From contig JAGGNK010007115.1 of assembly GCA_017590115.1 (NCBI GenBank), positions 1,845,967-1,909,966 of the forward strand: a DNA stretch of 64,000 nucleotides, read 5' to 3'. A program made the position numbers and the translations under genes. Source of the stretch: Montifringilla adamsi (taxonomy: Eukaryota; Chordata; Aves; Passeriformes; Passeridae). Below are positions 34,984 to 45,019 of the stretch, piece by piece. Position 1 is the stretch's first letter, and every line of letters begins with the position of its first letter. The notes below the pieces were generated by a model that saw only the letters and a list, made by a program, of their open reading frames with translations, did not search any database and was not told where the DNA came from.

Positions 34984-35136
34984 TGAAGTCCCCAAGTCCT
35001 GCAGGGACTCTGCAGTGCCAGGCCCTGCTCCAGTTGAAGTCCCCAAGTCCTCCAGAGGACTCTGCAGTGCCAGGCCCTGCTCCAGCTGAAGTCCCCAAGT
35101 CCTCCAGGGACTCTGCAGCGCCGGGCCGTGCCCTCA
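34984..35136. repeat. Three-copy repeat abutting the SSTR5 stop codon
   Basis: TGAAGTCCCCAAGTCCTSCA (S is G or C), followed by GGACTCTGCAGTGCCAGGCC, occurs near 34984, 35035 and 35086, a spacing of about 51 bases. The third, most diverged copy ends with the TCA (TGA on the - strand) that stops SSTR5 at 35136-35134. The tandem units therefore begin at the stop and extend into the 3' UTR. Confidence 0.9.
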
Positions 35137-36246
35137 GACCTTGCTGGTCTGCATGTGCCCGTTGAACTCCGCGTTCCTCTGGGTCAGCATGGACTCCTGC
35201 AGGCGGCTGCTGTTCTCCTGCCTGTGCTCCACGGGGTCTCCATCCTCCGCTCCGTCGCCCTTCCGGAGGCAGAGAACCTTCTGGAAGCTCTGCTTGAAGT
35301 TGTCGGAGAGGAAGCCGTAGAGGATGGGGTTGGCGCAGCTGTTGGCGTAGGACAGCACCACCATGAAGAAGTAGAGCCCCTCCAGGACGGGGTCGGCGGG
35401 CAGGATGAGGATCAGGTTGACGATGTTCATGGTGTAGAAGGGTAGCCAGCAGAACACGAAGACCACCACGATGATCACCACCATCCTGGTGACCTTCCGC
35501 TCCGACCTGCGGCGCCGCGTGGAGCCCACGCGGATCCCCGAGGACTTTACCTTGACCACGATCAGCAGGTAGCACAGGCAGATGACCAGCAAAGGGCCGA
35601 AGAAGCCCAGCACCGAGGTGTAGATGATGAACGCCGCCGACCAGACGTTGACCGGCTCCGGCCAGTTCATGTTGCACGTCTGGAAGTCCTCCTGCACGTC
35701 CGAGAAGATGATCACGGGCAGCACCACCAAGAAGGAGAAGGTCCAAACGGTGGCACTGATGAGCTTGGCCACCCTGGGGCGTCTCCACTTGGTGGATTTG
35801 ATGGGGTGCACCACGGCCAGGTAGCGGTCCATGCTCATCACTGTCAGGCAGAAGATGCTGGTGAACTGGTTGATGCCGTCCACGGTCATCACCAGCCGGC
35901 AGAGGAAGGAGCCGAAGGGCCAGTAGGAGATGGCGTTTTGGGTGGCCAGGAAGGGCAGGCCCAGCATGAAGAGCACGTCGGCCACGGCCAGGTTGAGGAT
36001 GTAGATGTTGGTGACCGTTTTCATCTTGGCGTGGCGCAGCACCACGTAGATGACCAGGGCGTTGCCGCTCAGCCCCACGGCGCACACCAGCAGGTAGCAG
36101 ATGGGGATGAGCACCTTGTGGATGTACTGGAACGGGGGCGGCTCCGCCAGCGTCCCGTTCTCCGTCGCGTTGGGCAGCAGGGAGGAGTTCACCTCGCCGG
36201 GAGCGGCTTCCATGCTGAACGTGCTGGAAAAGTACAGGGGATCCAT
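35134..36246 (-). CDS. SSTR5: Somatostatin receptor type 5, intact single coding exon
   Basis: A class A G-protein-coupled receptor for somatostatin and cortistatin, at the plasma membrane, coupling mainly to Gi/o. The 370-residue frame matches the family length and has no break. Visible features are three N-glycosylation sites (N20, N26, N30) before TM1, and seven hydrophobic segments from about 45 to 312. D90 in TM2 and D123 in TM3 stand out, the latter the expected contact for the ligand's lysine. Others are the C116-C191 disulphide pair, DRY at 140-142, CWLPF at 266-270 in TM6, the somatostatin-receptor signature [13 protein letters not shown] at 300-312, a likely palmitoylated C326, and a C-terminal TSKV resembling a PDZ ligand. 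The MDPL start aligns with the mammalian start; Met12 has a better Kozak context. TM1-TM3 and the C-terminal tail fit SSTR5 better than other subtypes. Confidence 0.97.
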   Translation of the reverse strand: MDPLYFSSTFSMEAAPGEVNSSLLPNATENGTLAEPPPFQYIHKVLIPICYLLVCAVGLSGNALVIYVVLRHAKMKTVTNIYILNLAVADVLFMLGLPFLATQNAISYWPFGSFLCRLVMTVDGINQFTSIFCLTVMSMDRYLAVVHPIKSTKWRRPRVAKLISATVWTFSFLVVLPVIIFSDVQEDFQTCNMNWPEPVNVWSAAFIIYTSVLGFFGPLLVICLCYLLIVVKVKSSGIRVGSTRRRRSERKVTRMVVIIVVVFVFCWLPFYTMNIVNLILILPADPVLEGLYFFMVVLSYANSCANPILYGFLSDNFKQSFQKVLCLRKGDGAEDGDPVEHRQENSSRLQESMLTQRNAEFNGHMQTSKV

Positions 36247-36314
36247 GGGTTTTTGTTTTCTCTCCGTGGTTTTTTTCCTCTTAAGAGAGATTAAACTTCA
36301 CGGGCATCTTGTTC
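36247..36314 (-). other. SSTR5: SSTR5 5' UTR of the coding exon, with splice acceptor
   Basis: On the - strand TGAATTTCCCTTCCAG ends at 36315, a strong acceptor, so the coding exon probably starts at 36314 with 68 bases of 5' UTR. It holds one upstream ATG (36307-36305) opening an eight-codon frame that stops at 36281. The acceptor implies an upstream non-coding exon; the best donor seen is at 42772. Confidence 0.6.
36281..36307 (-). promoter_or_regulatory. SSTR5: Short upstream ORF in the SSTR5 leader
   Basis: ATGCCCGTGAAGTTTAATCT continues to CTTAA: eight codons and a stop, ending 34 bases before the SSTR5 ATG. The ATG has A at -3 (AAGATG), a fair context, so it could reduce translation of the receptor. 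It is read only if the acceptor at 36315 is used or transcription starts upstream. Confidence 0.4.
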
Positions 36315-36327
36315 CTGGAAGGGAAAT

Positions 36328-36452
36328 TCAAAATTCGAAAAGTAAAAAAATTCAAAAATTCAAAACTTTCAGAAATTCAAAAATTCAAAACTTTCAGAAA
36401 TTCAAAAATTCAAAACTTTCAGAAATTCAAAAATTCAGAAAATAAAAAATTC
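36328..36452. repeat. AT-rich repeat (AAATTCAAAACTTTCAG)
   Basis: Repeats of AATTCAAAAATTCAAAACTT with TCAG, about 33 bases per unit and three to four units. It lies just upstream of the inferred SSTR5 splice acceptor, so it is within the inferred intron and close to the branch-point region. Confidence 0.9.
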
Positions 36453-36659
36453 AAGGAAAATAGAGACAGGACTTTTACAAAGTGGACTTTTACAATCCCT
36501 TCCATTTTCTATTCTATTCAGGATTTGGGGTTGGATTACTGAGACAAGGAGTAGGATGGGATCAATTCCCAACAAAGGAATTGCACAATGGGAGAATCCC
36601 CATGCTCATCCCAGCAGATCCCAGGTTCTGTTTCATTTTCACAGGATCCAGGGTTGGGT

Positions 36660-36845
36660 GTAGCTGTGATGGATTTTTCCCTGTGAGGGCAGAGAGGCTC
36701 TGGAACAGAATTCCCAGAGAAGCTGTGGCTGCCCCATCCCTGGAACTGTCCAAGGCTTGGTTGGACGGGGCTTGGGGCAAACTGGGATAGAGGAAGGTTT
36801 TGGGGTTGGAACTGGGACCAGGAGAGGAAGTAAAACTTTCCATAA
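36660..36845 (+). mobile_element. CR1 LINE 3' fragment (sense)
   Basis: CCCTGTGAGGGCAGAGAGGC, ATTCCCAGAGAAGCTGTGGC, TGCCCCATCCCTGGAACTGT and CCAAGGCTTGGTTGGACGGG are CR1 3' blocks on the + strand. The terminal tail is degraded after GTTGGAACTGGGACC. Confidence 0.9.
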
Positions 36846-38785
36846 CAATGGAAAACCCTTGGAAAATATCCCTGAGCTCCAAGACAGAAAGGATCACATC
36901 TGAGATCTTCCCCACCATGCCAGGGTGTGTGCACAGAGAAGGGAAGGAATAAACTCTTTCTTCCATCTCTCAGATTAATATTTTGTGTTCCCACATCCTC
37001 TCCTCTCACCCCAAACTTCTTTTTATCCCAAAAATCCCTTTTTCCTGCAGGAAATCCAAGCTGCAGTGGGCAGCTCCAGGACAGCTGAGCAGATTTGAAG
37101 CTGAAATAAATTTTACCAGTCATTCTGAAAAAGGTGGAGAATTTCCAACACCTCTTTCCTGTGGTGAGCTTGATTCCCAGGAATACTTTTCCACCTTTTT
37201 GTCAGAGTGGGTTTCGATTTGTCAGGTGGAGAAACTTGGGAACATCATATAAAAAAAAAGGAGATTTAGAACACCAAATCCCACAGCAAATCCTGGTGAA
37301 GGTGGAAGAAATGCCCAGCAATTTTTGCTGCCATCACCTGACGACCAGATTCCCACAATAATCCGGGGGTTTGGATCTGGAATCACAAACAGGCAGCCCA
37401 CAGCACTGCAAAAACTCCTTGTCTCCAGGAGCAATCCGAAACCACCTCCATCAGTAGCTGGGCTTTCTCCTGGGGTGAGAAAACCTGGGGGAGAGGAGGA
37501 GCCCCTGCAGCTCCCGGGAGGAATCACAAATGTGCCGAGCTGCTTTGGGAATGTGCAGATGGGGAGTAGGTGTCTCACGTGGCTGGGTGGAGATGCACCG
37601 GGGAAATTGGGAGTGCAGGGAGAGCTGAGGGAGCTGCTGGAGCTCCGGGGGGGGTGGGAATGGGGCAGGAGGAGCTGGATGTGCTGCTGGAATGTTTGGG
37701 GTTTAGGTGTTGGGAGCATCCCGGCAATTCCCAACATCCCGCTGCAGGTAGAGGTCAGCCGAGCTCCTCATAAATGAAACAGGAGTGGGTCAGAGCCTGG
37801 GTAAAATAGCACAGGAAAAGTCCAGTTCTGGCTGAAAAAGTGGAATTTTAAATCCTGATCTTCAGCTTGTTTTGAATTCCTGAGATGTAGCAAACCTCAG
37901 GTTATTTATGGGGGAATTCTGGGAGAAGCCGAAGCTGGGACCCCTCATTCTTGGCTGGGAGGGGTCTGGAAATTCCCATTTTCCTGCTGTGACCCCACTG
38001 GAATCACTGAAGGGAAGAACAGGAAGGAAAAATACGTGGGATGGGGCAGGCAGGGTTTATAAACTCATATCCATGGAGCTGCATCCTTGGCATTGGGAAT
38101 GTTCTTCCCAGACAAGCTCAGCACATCCAGGCTGGGCCCAAAAAGCCCAAATTTCCATTGAGCCTGGGAAAAATTGGAAGGCACGGAAAGAAAAAGTGCT
38201 GGAGCTCAGCAGGGAAGGTCAGGAGGGGCAGTCAAGTGTGGCTCATCCTCTAAAAAATGGAAAAGGACACATTTTCCAAAGTCCCTTTTCCCACAGCGCA
38301 CATCCTTGGATTCGGGACTGGAGGAATTACACAATAACTTCAGTCCTGGTCCTTCCACCACCTTTGGAGTTCAGGCCTTGGAAAGAGGAGTTTTGTTTTT
38401 TTTTTTTTTTTTTTTTTGGATAATTCCCATTTCTTCTCCCCCTGGAGAAATCCTCCAGCCCCAAATCCCTGTTTGCAGAGGTCCTCGGGCTCTCCCAGCC
38501 ATCCATTGGCATTCCAGGGGTTTTTCATGAAGGACTTGGGTGTGTTTTCCATGGAGAGATGTGGAATTTTTTTTTTTTGTGGATTTTTGGATTTATTTTT
38601 TGGATTTTCCAAGAGAGAGGAACTTCCAGGTTCCCTCAGCAGCCAGACTTTTCCCTGGAGTCAGGGACACTTTGTCTCCTCAGCGTTTTGGGGCTCTTCC
38701 TGTGGGTTTGTGGGAATATTCACCTTTCCCTTGGGATTTTTGTTCCGTGGGATGAACTGTACAACATTCCCTGTCATACCCAGGG
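36846..38785. other. Gene-free interval (inside the inferred SSTR5 intron)
   Basis: No coding sequence or known element recognised. A T run of about 22 at 38396-38417 and another at 38567-38578 are the only simple repeats of note. Confidence 0.5.
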
Positions 38786-38789
38786 GATT

Positions 38790-39015
38790 GGGAATGGAAT
38801 CCCAGAATCCTGGAGGTCAGAAGGGACCTCCAAGCTCATCCACCAGCACCTCCCAATATCCCAGATCGCTCCAGCCTGGATGTGGACAATTCCAGGGATG
38901 CCCCAGTGCATTTCCTGAGGGAAAATCCATTTCCTAAGGTTCTGCTGCACATCCTTCCAATTCTTCCCTGCTGTTTTCAGCACCAGGAAGGAATTTACTC
39001 CACCTGGACATTCCC
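38790..39015 (-). mobile_element. Degraded CR1 LINE 3' fragment (antisense in window)
   Basis: GGAATCCCAGAATCCTGGAG, GTCAGAAGGGACCTCCAAGC then TCATCC is the reverse complement of a CR1 tail. The body is poorly preserved, with ATTCCAGGGATGCCCCAG still recognisable. Confidence 0.7.
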
Positions 39016-39123
39016 CATTCCCAGGATTTGATGTCCCAAAGCCCCCAGATCTGCAATCCAAACCCAGATCCCCATCCCACGTTTGCTTCCCTCAGCCTCT
39101 GCCTTGCAGCCACCAGAATTCTG

Positions 39124-39222
39124 GGATTTTTCCTGGAAAAAAAACCCCCTGAGCAGCTGCAAATCCATGCCTGGGATTTTTCCTGGAAAAAAAAAAAACC
39201 CTGAGCAGCTGCAAATCCATGT
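39124..39222. repeat. 50-base direct duplication
   Basis: GGGATTTTTCCTGGAAAAAA through CTGAGCAGCTGCAAATCCAT occurs twice in tandem, differing mainly in the length of the A run. Confidence 0.9.
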
Positions 39223-39284
39223 TTTCCTGGCTGCCTTGGAGGAGCACAGGGAACTTTTCCCCCTATCCAGGTGACAATTTTTCC

Positions 39285-39450
39285 CTCACCAGCACGATTT
39301 AGCCTCAGCTCCTTTTGTCACCACGACCCTGAACCTCCACAAAGGCTGATTAAAGACGATGATTAAAGGTAATTAAGAGGCGCTGATTGATCCCTCATAG
39401 CCTTGTTTGTTGTTCTTAATTAAGGGATTAATAACAAACACACCTCCAGG
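39285..39450. promoter_or_regulatory. Possible conserved non-coding element
   Basis: A block without GGAAT words, with closely spaced GATTAAAG, GGTAATTAAG, CTGATTGATCC, CTTGTTTGTTGTT and TTAATTAAGG motifs. It looks like a homeodomain/forkhead/SOX-type site cluster. This is inference from composition; no homology can be checked here. Confidence 0.3.
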
Positions 39451-41015
39451 GGATTTCCTCTCATCCAGATTTTCTTCTCTTTGATTTCCAAGCCCCCACC
39501 CTGGGATTGTCCATAAATTTTGGGTTTTCTGCTTAAAATTGAGGAGCTGGGAATGTAGACCTGGAATAATCACTGACAGAATTCCAAGTTTTAACAGAGC
39601 ACCATCCAGGAAAAAATCAGCATCCACAGCAGCTGAATATATCTCTGTCCCTGCTTCCCAAAAAAATTCAGGGAATAAATAGCAGAGGTGTTATGGTGCT
39701 AGAATTTCACATTTGTGAAAACTCCTAAATAAACCTGGGTGAAAAAAAAAAAAAGCCAAGAATTAACAGAACAGCGACTGAAAAATCATCCCGACCTAAG
39801 GAAAAACAAACATTTAAAATGGAATTAAAAATTTTAATTTCAAATTAAAAATGCTCAGACAGATCAAGGCTGAAGTTTTCCCTGGGCTCTGGTCACAGCA
39901 GGAAAGCAAAAATAACTCCGTGGAGAACATTGCATGAGAGTGGGGCAGGGCTCAGGCAGGAATTGCAGGAATTAAACCTGATTTTCCAAGCTGGATTGGA
40001 TCCTGCTGCCTGTTTGCCTCTGGAATCATCACTCTCTCATCCACGATAATTGCTGGGAATGGAATTACAGCACCAGCACGGCAGATTGCTGCTTCCAGCA
40101 GCAGGATAATTAGGGATAACACAGCCAGTGGGAATCCAGGCTTTTCAAACTGTCTTGGGAGGAAAAACACCCGGAGAACTCTCCAGGAATTGTCTCCCGG
40201 CAGCAGAGCTCCCATCCCGTGAAGCTGGCTGCAACACATCCCTGGGATTTTCATAATTTCATCATTTCCATGGCTTGGAGCTGCGTGTCCATCACCTGCT
40301 GCTTCCCAGAGAGCCGCGGGGCCTCGTTCCTTGGGTTTGGGTGGATGGAGCAGGCAGGAGAGACCTGGCAGAGCAGCTCTGGGATAACTCAGAAATCCCG
40401 GGAAAGCTGGGTGGGAGCAGCAGGGAAATGCAGCATCACCCCGAGAGCTGCCTCAGCTCTGAGGGATGAAAATGTTCTGTACAATGCAGCAGGGACACCT
40501 TTGGTGTCCCATTCCCACCACCTGGAGTTAAAAAAAAACCCGAAGGAATCCGTTCAGATTCTCTCAAAAAGGAATTTTCTCCTTGGACAAGTCTGCCTTT
40601 GATGCTTCTCAGGGGGAGTTTGTTGCTCTGAAAAACCAAATTATGGATTTTTCTCTGCTGAGCACAAAACTTTCTCACCTGAAATTGCTCCTCTGTTTCC
40701 ACTCTCTGAATTGGGACTAAACCAATCAGCTGAACTCCGAGTTCGACAATTTCTTCCCACTTTTATCCCTAAAAAATCTTTTAAAATTGTATATTTGGCA
40801 CCACCTTGCTACCCCTCAGCTCCTCCCAGGGTTCCCAGAGCACCTGAGAAGCTGCTCCGATTTTTAGGAGCAAACAACTCATGAAACAACCCATAAACCC
40901 AAATCTTTGCTGAATCCTTTTTTTTCTCTTCAAACATGTTTAAATCGTGTTCAGGGATTACTCACTGGGGTTGAGCTGCTCCTGCCTCACCAACACTCGT
41001 GGAAAGCAAATCCTG
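39451..41015. other. Gene-free interval (inside the inferred SSTR5 intron)
   Basis: No gene or repeat family recognised. An AT-rich patch lies at 39815-39860. Confidence 0.5.
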
Positions 41016-41017
41016 CT

Positions 41018-41345
41018 GGGTTTGCTCCCAAGTTTAAGATGGGTTTGCTCCCAGATTTAAACTGGGTTTGCTCCCAGATTTAAGGTGCGTTTGGTCCCAG
41101 ATTTAAGATGCATTTGCTCCCGGATTTAAACTGGGTTTGATCCTGGATTTAAACTGGGCTTGCTTCCTGATTAAGATGGGTTTGCTCCCGAATTTAAGGT
41201 GGATTTGCTCTTGGATTTAAGGCGGGTTAGCTCCCAGATTTAAGATGGGTTTACTCCCAGATTTTAGGTGGTTTGTTCCTGGGTTTAAACTGGGTTTGCT
41301 CCCAGACTTAAACTGCGTTTGGTCCCAGATTTAAGGCTGGGTTTG
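41018..41345. repeat. 22-24 base minisatellite (TTTGCTCCCAGATTTAAGAT)
   Basis: About fourteen units containing GGGTTTGCTCCCAGATTTAA, with single-base changes and small length differences (22-24 bases). Confidence 0.9.
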
Positions 41346-42218
41346 CTCCAGGCAGGGCAAGGTGTGGAGCTCCATCTCTGTTCCCCCACCGGGCAGCGGG
41401 GCTGGGGTGCAGCTCCCAAACCCGGCTCCAGCTCCAGCACCTCCCCAAACCCCGGGGGTTTTCCCAAAGGTTCCTGTTCCTCCCTTCCCCTCTGCAATCC
41501 AGGGACACGCAGAGGTTTCAGGGATATTCCAGGTCGCTGCAGGAGCGTTAATTCCAGGCTGAGGGAGAGCAGGAACAGCCCCTGGCCCCGCGGTGGAAGG
41601 AGCTCAGGAACAGCAGCTCCGGGGGCAAATTCCAGGATTTGGGGTGTCTGGCTGGGATCCATCTGCCTTGGATGCAGCCCCACCGCAGGCACCGAGCCCT
41701 GCTGGCTGTCCCCAGGAGCTGGGGGTCCCTTAAGCGCCCCCAGACTGGTCCCAGCACCCCGGGAGCAGCTGTGGGGCTCACCCGGGGGTCTCCTCCTCCC
41801 CAGAGCTACAAAAACTCTCTGCTTGAGCCCAAACCGCCTGAGCCCGGCTCTTTCTGAGCCCGGCTGTCCTTTCTCTGCTCTGGGCTCCGGCGCTGGGAGC
41901 TGCAGGGACCCAGCCCAGGGTCAGCCGGAGCTGCTCCCAGCCCGGCCCCATCCCGACCCGCGATGTCACCTTGGCCCGACGCCCCCGATGTCACCGTGAC
42001 CTTGACATCTCTGCTGGCTGACCCCCCTGGAGCAGCTGGCACCTCCTGCTCTCCCTGCCGTGTTTCACCCACCAGGGCTCTGTCACATCCCCGGGTGACA
42101 GCGGCCCCGGGCTGTGCCCGCTGCTGCCTTTCGCGTCCCTTCCCAGCTCCAGAGCCGCGCTCAGGCTGCTCCTGCTTCAAACGCGGCAATCCCCACGGCC
42201 GGGGGTCCCTCCCGGGCA

Positions 42219-42480
42219 CCCCCAGCCAAGATTGTCACCCCACTGCCCGGAGAGTCCCTCCTTGTCATCCTCCCAGCCAGGATTGTCACCTCACTGCCCA
42301 GAGGGTCCCTCCCGGGCACCCCCAGCCAGGATTGTCACCCCACTGCCCAGAGTGTCCCCTCTTGTCATCCTCCCAGCCAGGACTGTCACCTCACTGCCCA
42401 GAGTGTCCCCTCTTGTCATCCTCCCAGCCAGGATTGTCACCCCATTGCCCAAAGGGTCCCTCTCCGGCACCCCCACCAGG
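42219..42480. repeat. Minisatellite of about 51 bases in the CpG island
   Basis: CAGCCAGGATTGTCACC recurs near 42222, 42274, 42323, 42374 and 42425, alternating with CTGCCCAGAGNGTCCCCTCT or a CCCGGGCACC variant. Two variants (TTGTCATCCTC and CGGGCACCCC) alternate, hinting at a two-unit period. Confidence 0.9.
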
Positions 42481-42772
42481 ACGGGAGGGTGACCAGGTGA
42501 CCTGGAAGGGTCACCCCACTGCCCAGAGGGTCCCCCTCGCCATTCCCCAGCCAGGATGGAGTCACTCCAGCACCAACCCCTCCCTTAGAAGGGCAAATTC
42601 TGTGTCTCCACAAGCCGGACCGGCGGCTCCGGTTCCTCCTCCACGCCACCGAGCCCCCCAAGCGGGGTGCGCCCTGCGGACCCCCCGCCTGCCCCGTGCC
42701 CATCCTCCCCGCAGCGATCGCTCCCGTTCCCCGCATCCCGGCTCGCCGTTCCCGGCTCCCGGCCGTGCTCAC

Positions 42773-42900
42773 CTGCGGCTCCAGGGCTGCTGTTCCCCGG
42801 AGCAGGAGCCTGCCGCTCCCGCAGCCGCTCCGGGAGCGCTCCCCGCGCTGGCCGCTCCCCCGGGAGGAGCCACGGGGCTCGGAGGGGCCGGGGGTGCCGC
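42773..42900 (-). other. SSTR5: Candidate SSTR5 non-coding first exon (3' boundary only)
   Basis: Only the 3' boundary is supported: on the - strand GGAGCCGCAG is followed by GTGAGC at 42772. The 5' end is a placeholder, as no start site can be read from sequence. Splicing to 36314 would remove an intron of about 6.46 kb. Confidence 0.35.
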
Positions 42901-43719
42901 AGCCCTGGGGCCGCCCCCTGCTCGGCAGCTCGGGCTGGAGCTGGGAGCGGCTGCTGCGGGCAGCGGGAGCGCTGCGCAGGGATGCTGTGCCCGCCGGTGC
43001 CCCCGCGAGTGCGTGTGTGTGCCACCTGCGAGTGCGTGTGCATCCCTGTCCCCCCATCCCTGTCCCTCCATCCCCATCTCCGTTCCCCGTTCCCCATCCC
43101 GGGCTGTCCTTACCCGGCTCTGCCGCTCCCGGCTCTTGAGCCGGAGGGGGAAGGGCCGCATTTCCCCCTGCTCCATCTCCTGTCCAGCCCCGAGAAAGCC
43201 TCCCGCAGGCTGCGAGCGAGGCCCTCCCGACCCCCAAAGGCGGCAGCCGAGCCCGGGGTGCGTTTGGGGACAGCGTTTGGGGGGCTCTGGCACCTGCGGG
43301 GCTCTGGTTTCTCGCCCCTGTCCCTGGGCAGAAGGGGAGCCCGAGTGCCCGGGGCGCATCGCGCCTCTCCCCGGAGAGCGGGATCCCATGTGGGGAGGTT
43401 CTCCTCCAGCTGGCTCCGAGTCAGGCCCTAAAATCGCTCCTGGAGGGAAGATGGGCGCTGAAAATCCAGGCTGCGAGGGGAGCCCTGTGTTGGGCTCGCT
43501 CCCTCCTAAACTCCCCGGGGTGCTGCTGGGCAGGAAGGGGATGAAGTATTTGGGATTTTGAGTATTTTGCGATGCAACAAGTGCGATAAAAGTGAGGCAG
43601 AGCTGTCCCCCCTCCTCCCCGCACCCTCCCTGTGCTGTCACATACTCAAACATCACTCCCAGCATCACCTCGAGTGTTTTCTCCCCACTTTCTGGGCAGC
43701 CTGGGGGGCTCAGAGCAGC

Positions 43720-44210
43720 TCCGAGCTCAGCCCCTCCTCATCAGCATGCACAGAGCGTCGCGCTCATAATAATGGATCTGATCTTAATCCTCTGTTGAGG
43801 CTTTTCAATTAGAGCCGGGTGCTTGAGTCAGACGTGTGAACACGGGGGAAAAAAAGCGAGGCAGAGCTGCTGCTGGCATGTCAGGCTGGAATTCAATCTG
43901 CTGATGTATTTATGGGCATGGGTTGCTAAATGCGAGCGAGACTCCAGCCTGCTCTCGCCATGACAATGGGAAGAGTCATCTGATAAAAATAGAATTTGGC
44001 ATGATAAACAGCCAAGCAGAGGAGCTTCGGATCACCTGCTCGGCAAACACGCCCAGAAAATGCCCACAATTTATTGCCCAGCAATGATCCCGCCAGGAAT
44101 GACAGCTTGAAGCCAAATGGGGTTAATTTAAAGGAATTACCTTTATTTTATTAGAATTTATTGGCAGTTTGTGCTAGGGAAAATGTTGCTGGATAAACAC
44201 GGCAGTGCCT
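43720..44210. promoter_or_regulatory. Probable conserved non-coding element
   Basis: Just beyond the CpG island the texture changes for about 490 bases: no GGAAT words, balanced composition and many tightly packed sites. These include TCATAATAATGG, TTTTCAATTAGAG, TGATGTATTTATGG, TGACAATGGGAAG (SOX-like ACAATGG), CATCTGATAAAAATAG, CACCTGCTCGG and CAATTTATTGCCC. No open frame of note. This looks like a developmental enhancer and may serve SSTR5 or a neighbour such as SOX8; the assignment is inference. Confidence 0.45.
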
Positions 44211-44759
44211 AAGTTGCCCTGAAGAAAGCAGCACTTTTCCTGTAAATAAACACTGGGAAAAGAGGAATTTTACTGGGATCTTTGCAGGGAGACAGGCAGG
44301 ATTTTCAAAAGCTCTCAAGGCTGGTTAAATTCTTTACCACTCGAGCCAACAGCGCCGTGTTGGGGCTGAATGGAAGGAACACAAAGCCTGGGAGAGCATT
44401 CCCTGCAATCCTGATTTCTGTGCCCGATTCCCCTGGGCAGAGGGCAAAGAGCTCCTGGCATCCATGGGTGGCACAGAGACCTTTGGTGACACAGCCCCCC
44501 AGAGGGATGGGAGAGTTTCTTTTCTTTTGAATTTTTCTGTGTCTCCCCTTTTGCTGGATGGAATATTTGATGATCCGCGCGCTTGTGACATTTTTCACGT
44601 TGACATTGCGGAGATGAAGGAGAGCTGAGATGGAGATAAAAGCCTCAAAATGAGGGATTTGGGTTGGTTCTGCTCTTTGTGCGTGTCCTCGTGGCCGTGA
44701 AGGACAATGGGATGGTGGGGTGTGTGGGGAAGAGCGTTCCCAGCAGGACAAGGAGTGAC
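44211..44759. other. Gene-free interval
   Basis: No gene recognised. A - strand frame of 290 codons (45177-44305) is driven by the CR1 and repeat sequence to its right. Confidence 0.5.
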
Positions 44760-45010
44760 CCTGCCCCTCTGGGTGCTGTGTCCACCTCTGGGTCCCAGCA
44801 CAGAGGGGACAGGAGCTCCTGGAGGGATGTGAGGATGAGGAAGGGCTGGAGCAGCTCCATGCCCAGGAAAGGCTGAGGGAGCTGGGGCTGCACAGAGGGG
44901 ACAGGAGCTCCTGGAGGGATGTGAGGATGAGGAAGGGCTGGAGCAGCTCCGTGCCCAGGAAAGGCTGAGGGAGCTGGGGCTGCTCAGCCTGGAGAGGAGT
45001 CCCAGCTGAG
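44760..45010 (+). mobile_element. CR1 LINE fragment with internal 91-base tandem duplication
   Basis: CTCTGGGTCCCAGCACAGAG, GGGCTGGAGCAGCTCC and CAGCCTGGAGAGGAGTCC match an internal part of the CR1 3' region on the + strand. A 91-base segment (ACAGGAGCTCCTGGAGGGAT to GGGAGCTGGGGCTG) is present twice, near 44808 and 44899, nearly unchanged. Confidence 0.85.
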
Positions 45011-45019
45011 AGGGGACTC

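Larger units (their letters stand above)
41900..43560. promoter_or_regulatory. SSTR5: CpG island, probable SSTR5 promoter and distal exon
   Basis: The most GC- and CpG-rich stretch of the window, densest from about 42640 to 43450. A - strand consensus donor (CCGCAG then GTGAGC) at 42773/42772 would end a non-coding SSTR5 exon that could splice to 36314. Known SSTR5 genes have an upstream non-coding exon, so a promoter here is plausible; an antisense transcript on the + strand is equally possible. The 532-codon + strand frame (41963-43561) is Pro/Arg/Ala-rich and is probably a by-product of GC content and a 51-base repeat. Confidence 0.55.

Noticed and set aside
34865..36085. 406-codon - strand frame overlapping SSTR5
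   Set aside because: A shadow frame of the GC-rich SSTR5 coding sequence, with no independent similarity.
41963..43561. 532-codon + strand open frame in the CpG island
   Set aside because: Pro/Arg/Ala-rich low complexity driven by GC content and a 51-base repeat; overlapping long frames exist on both strands and no domain is visible.
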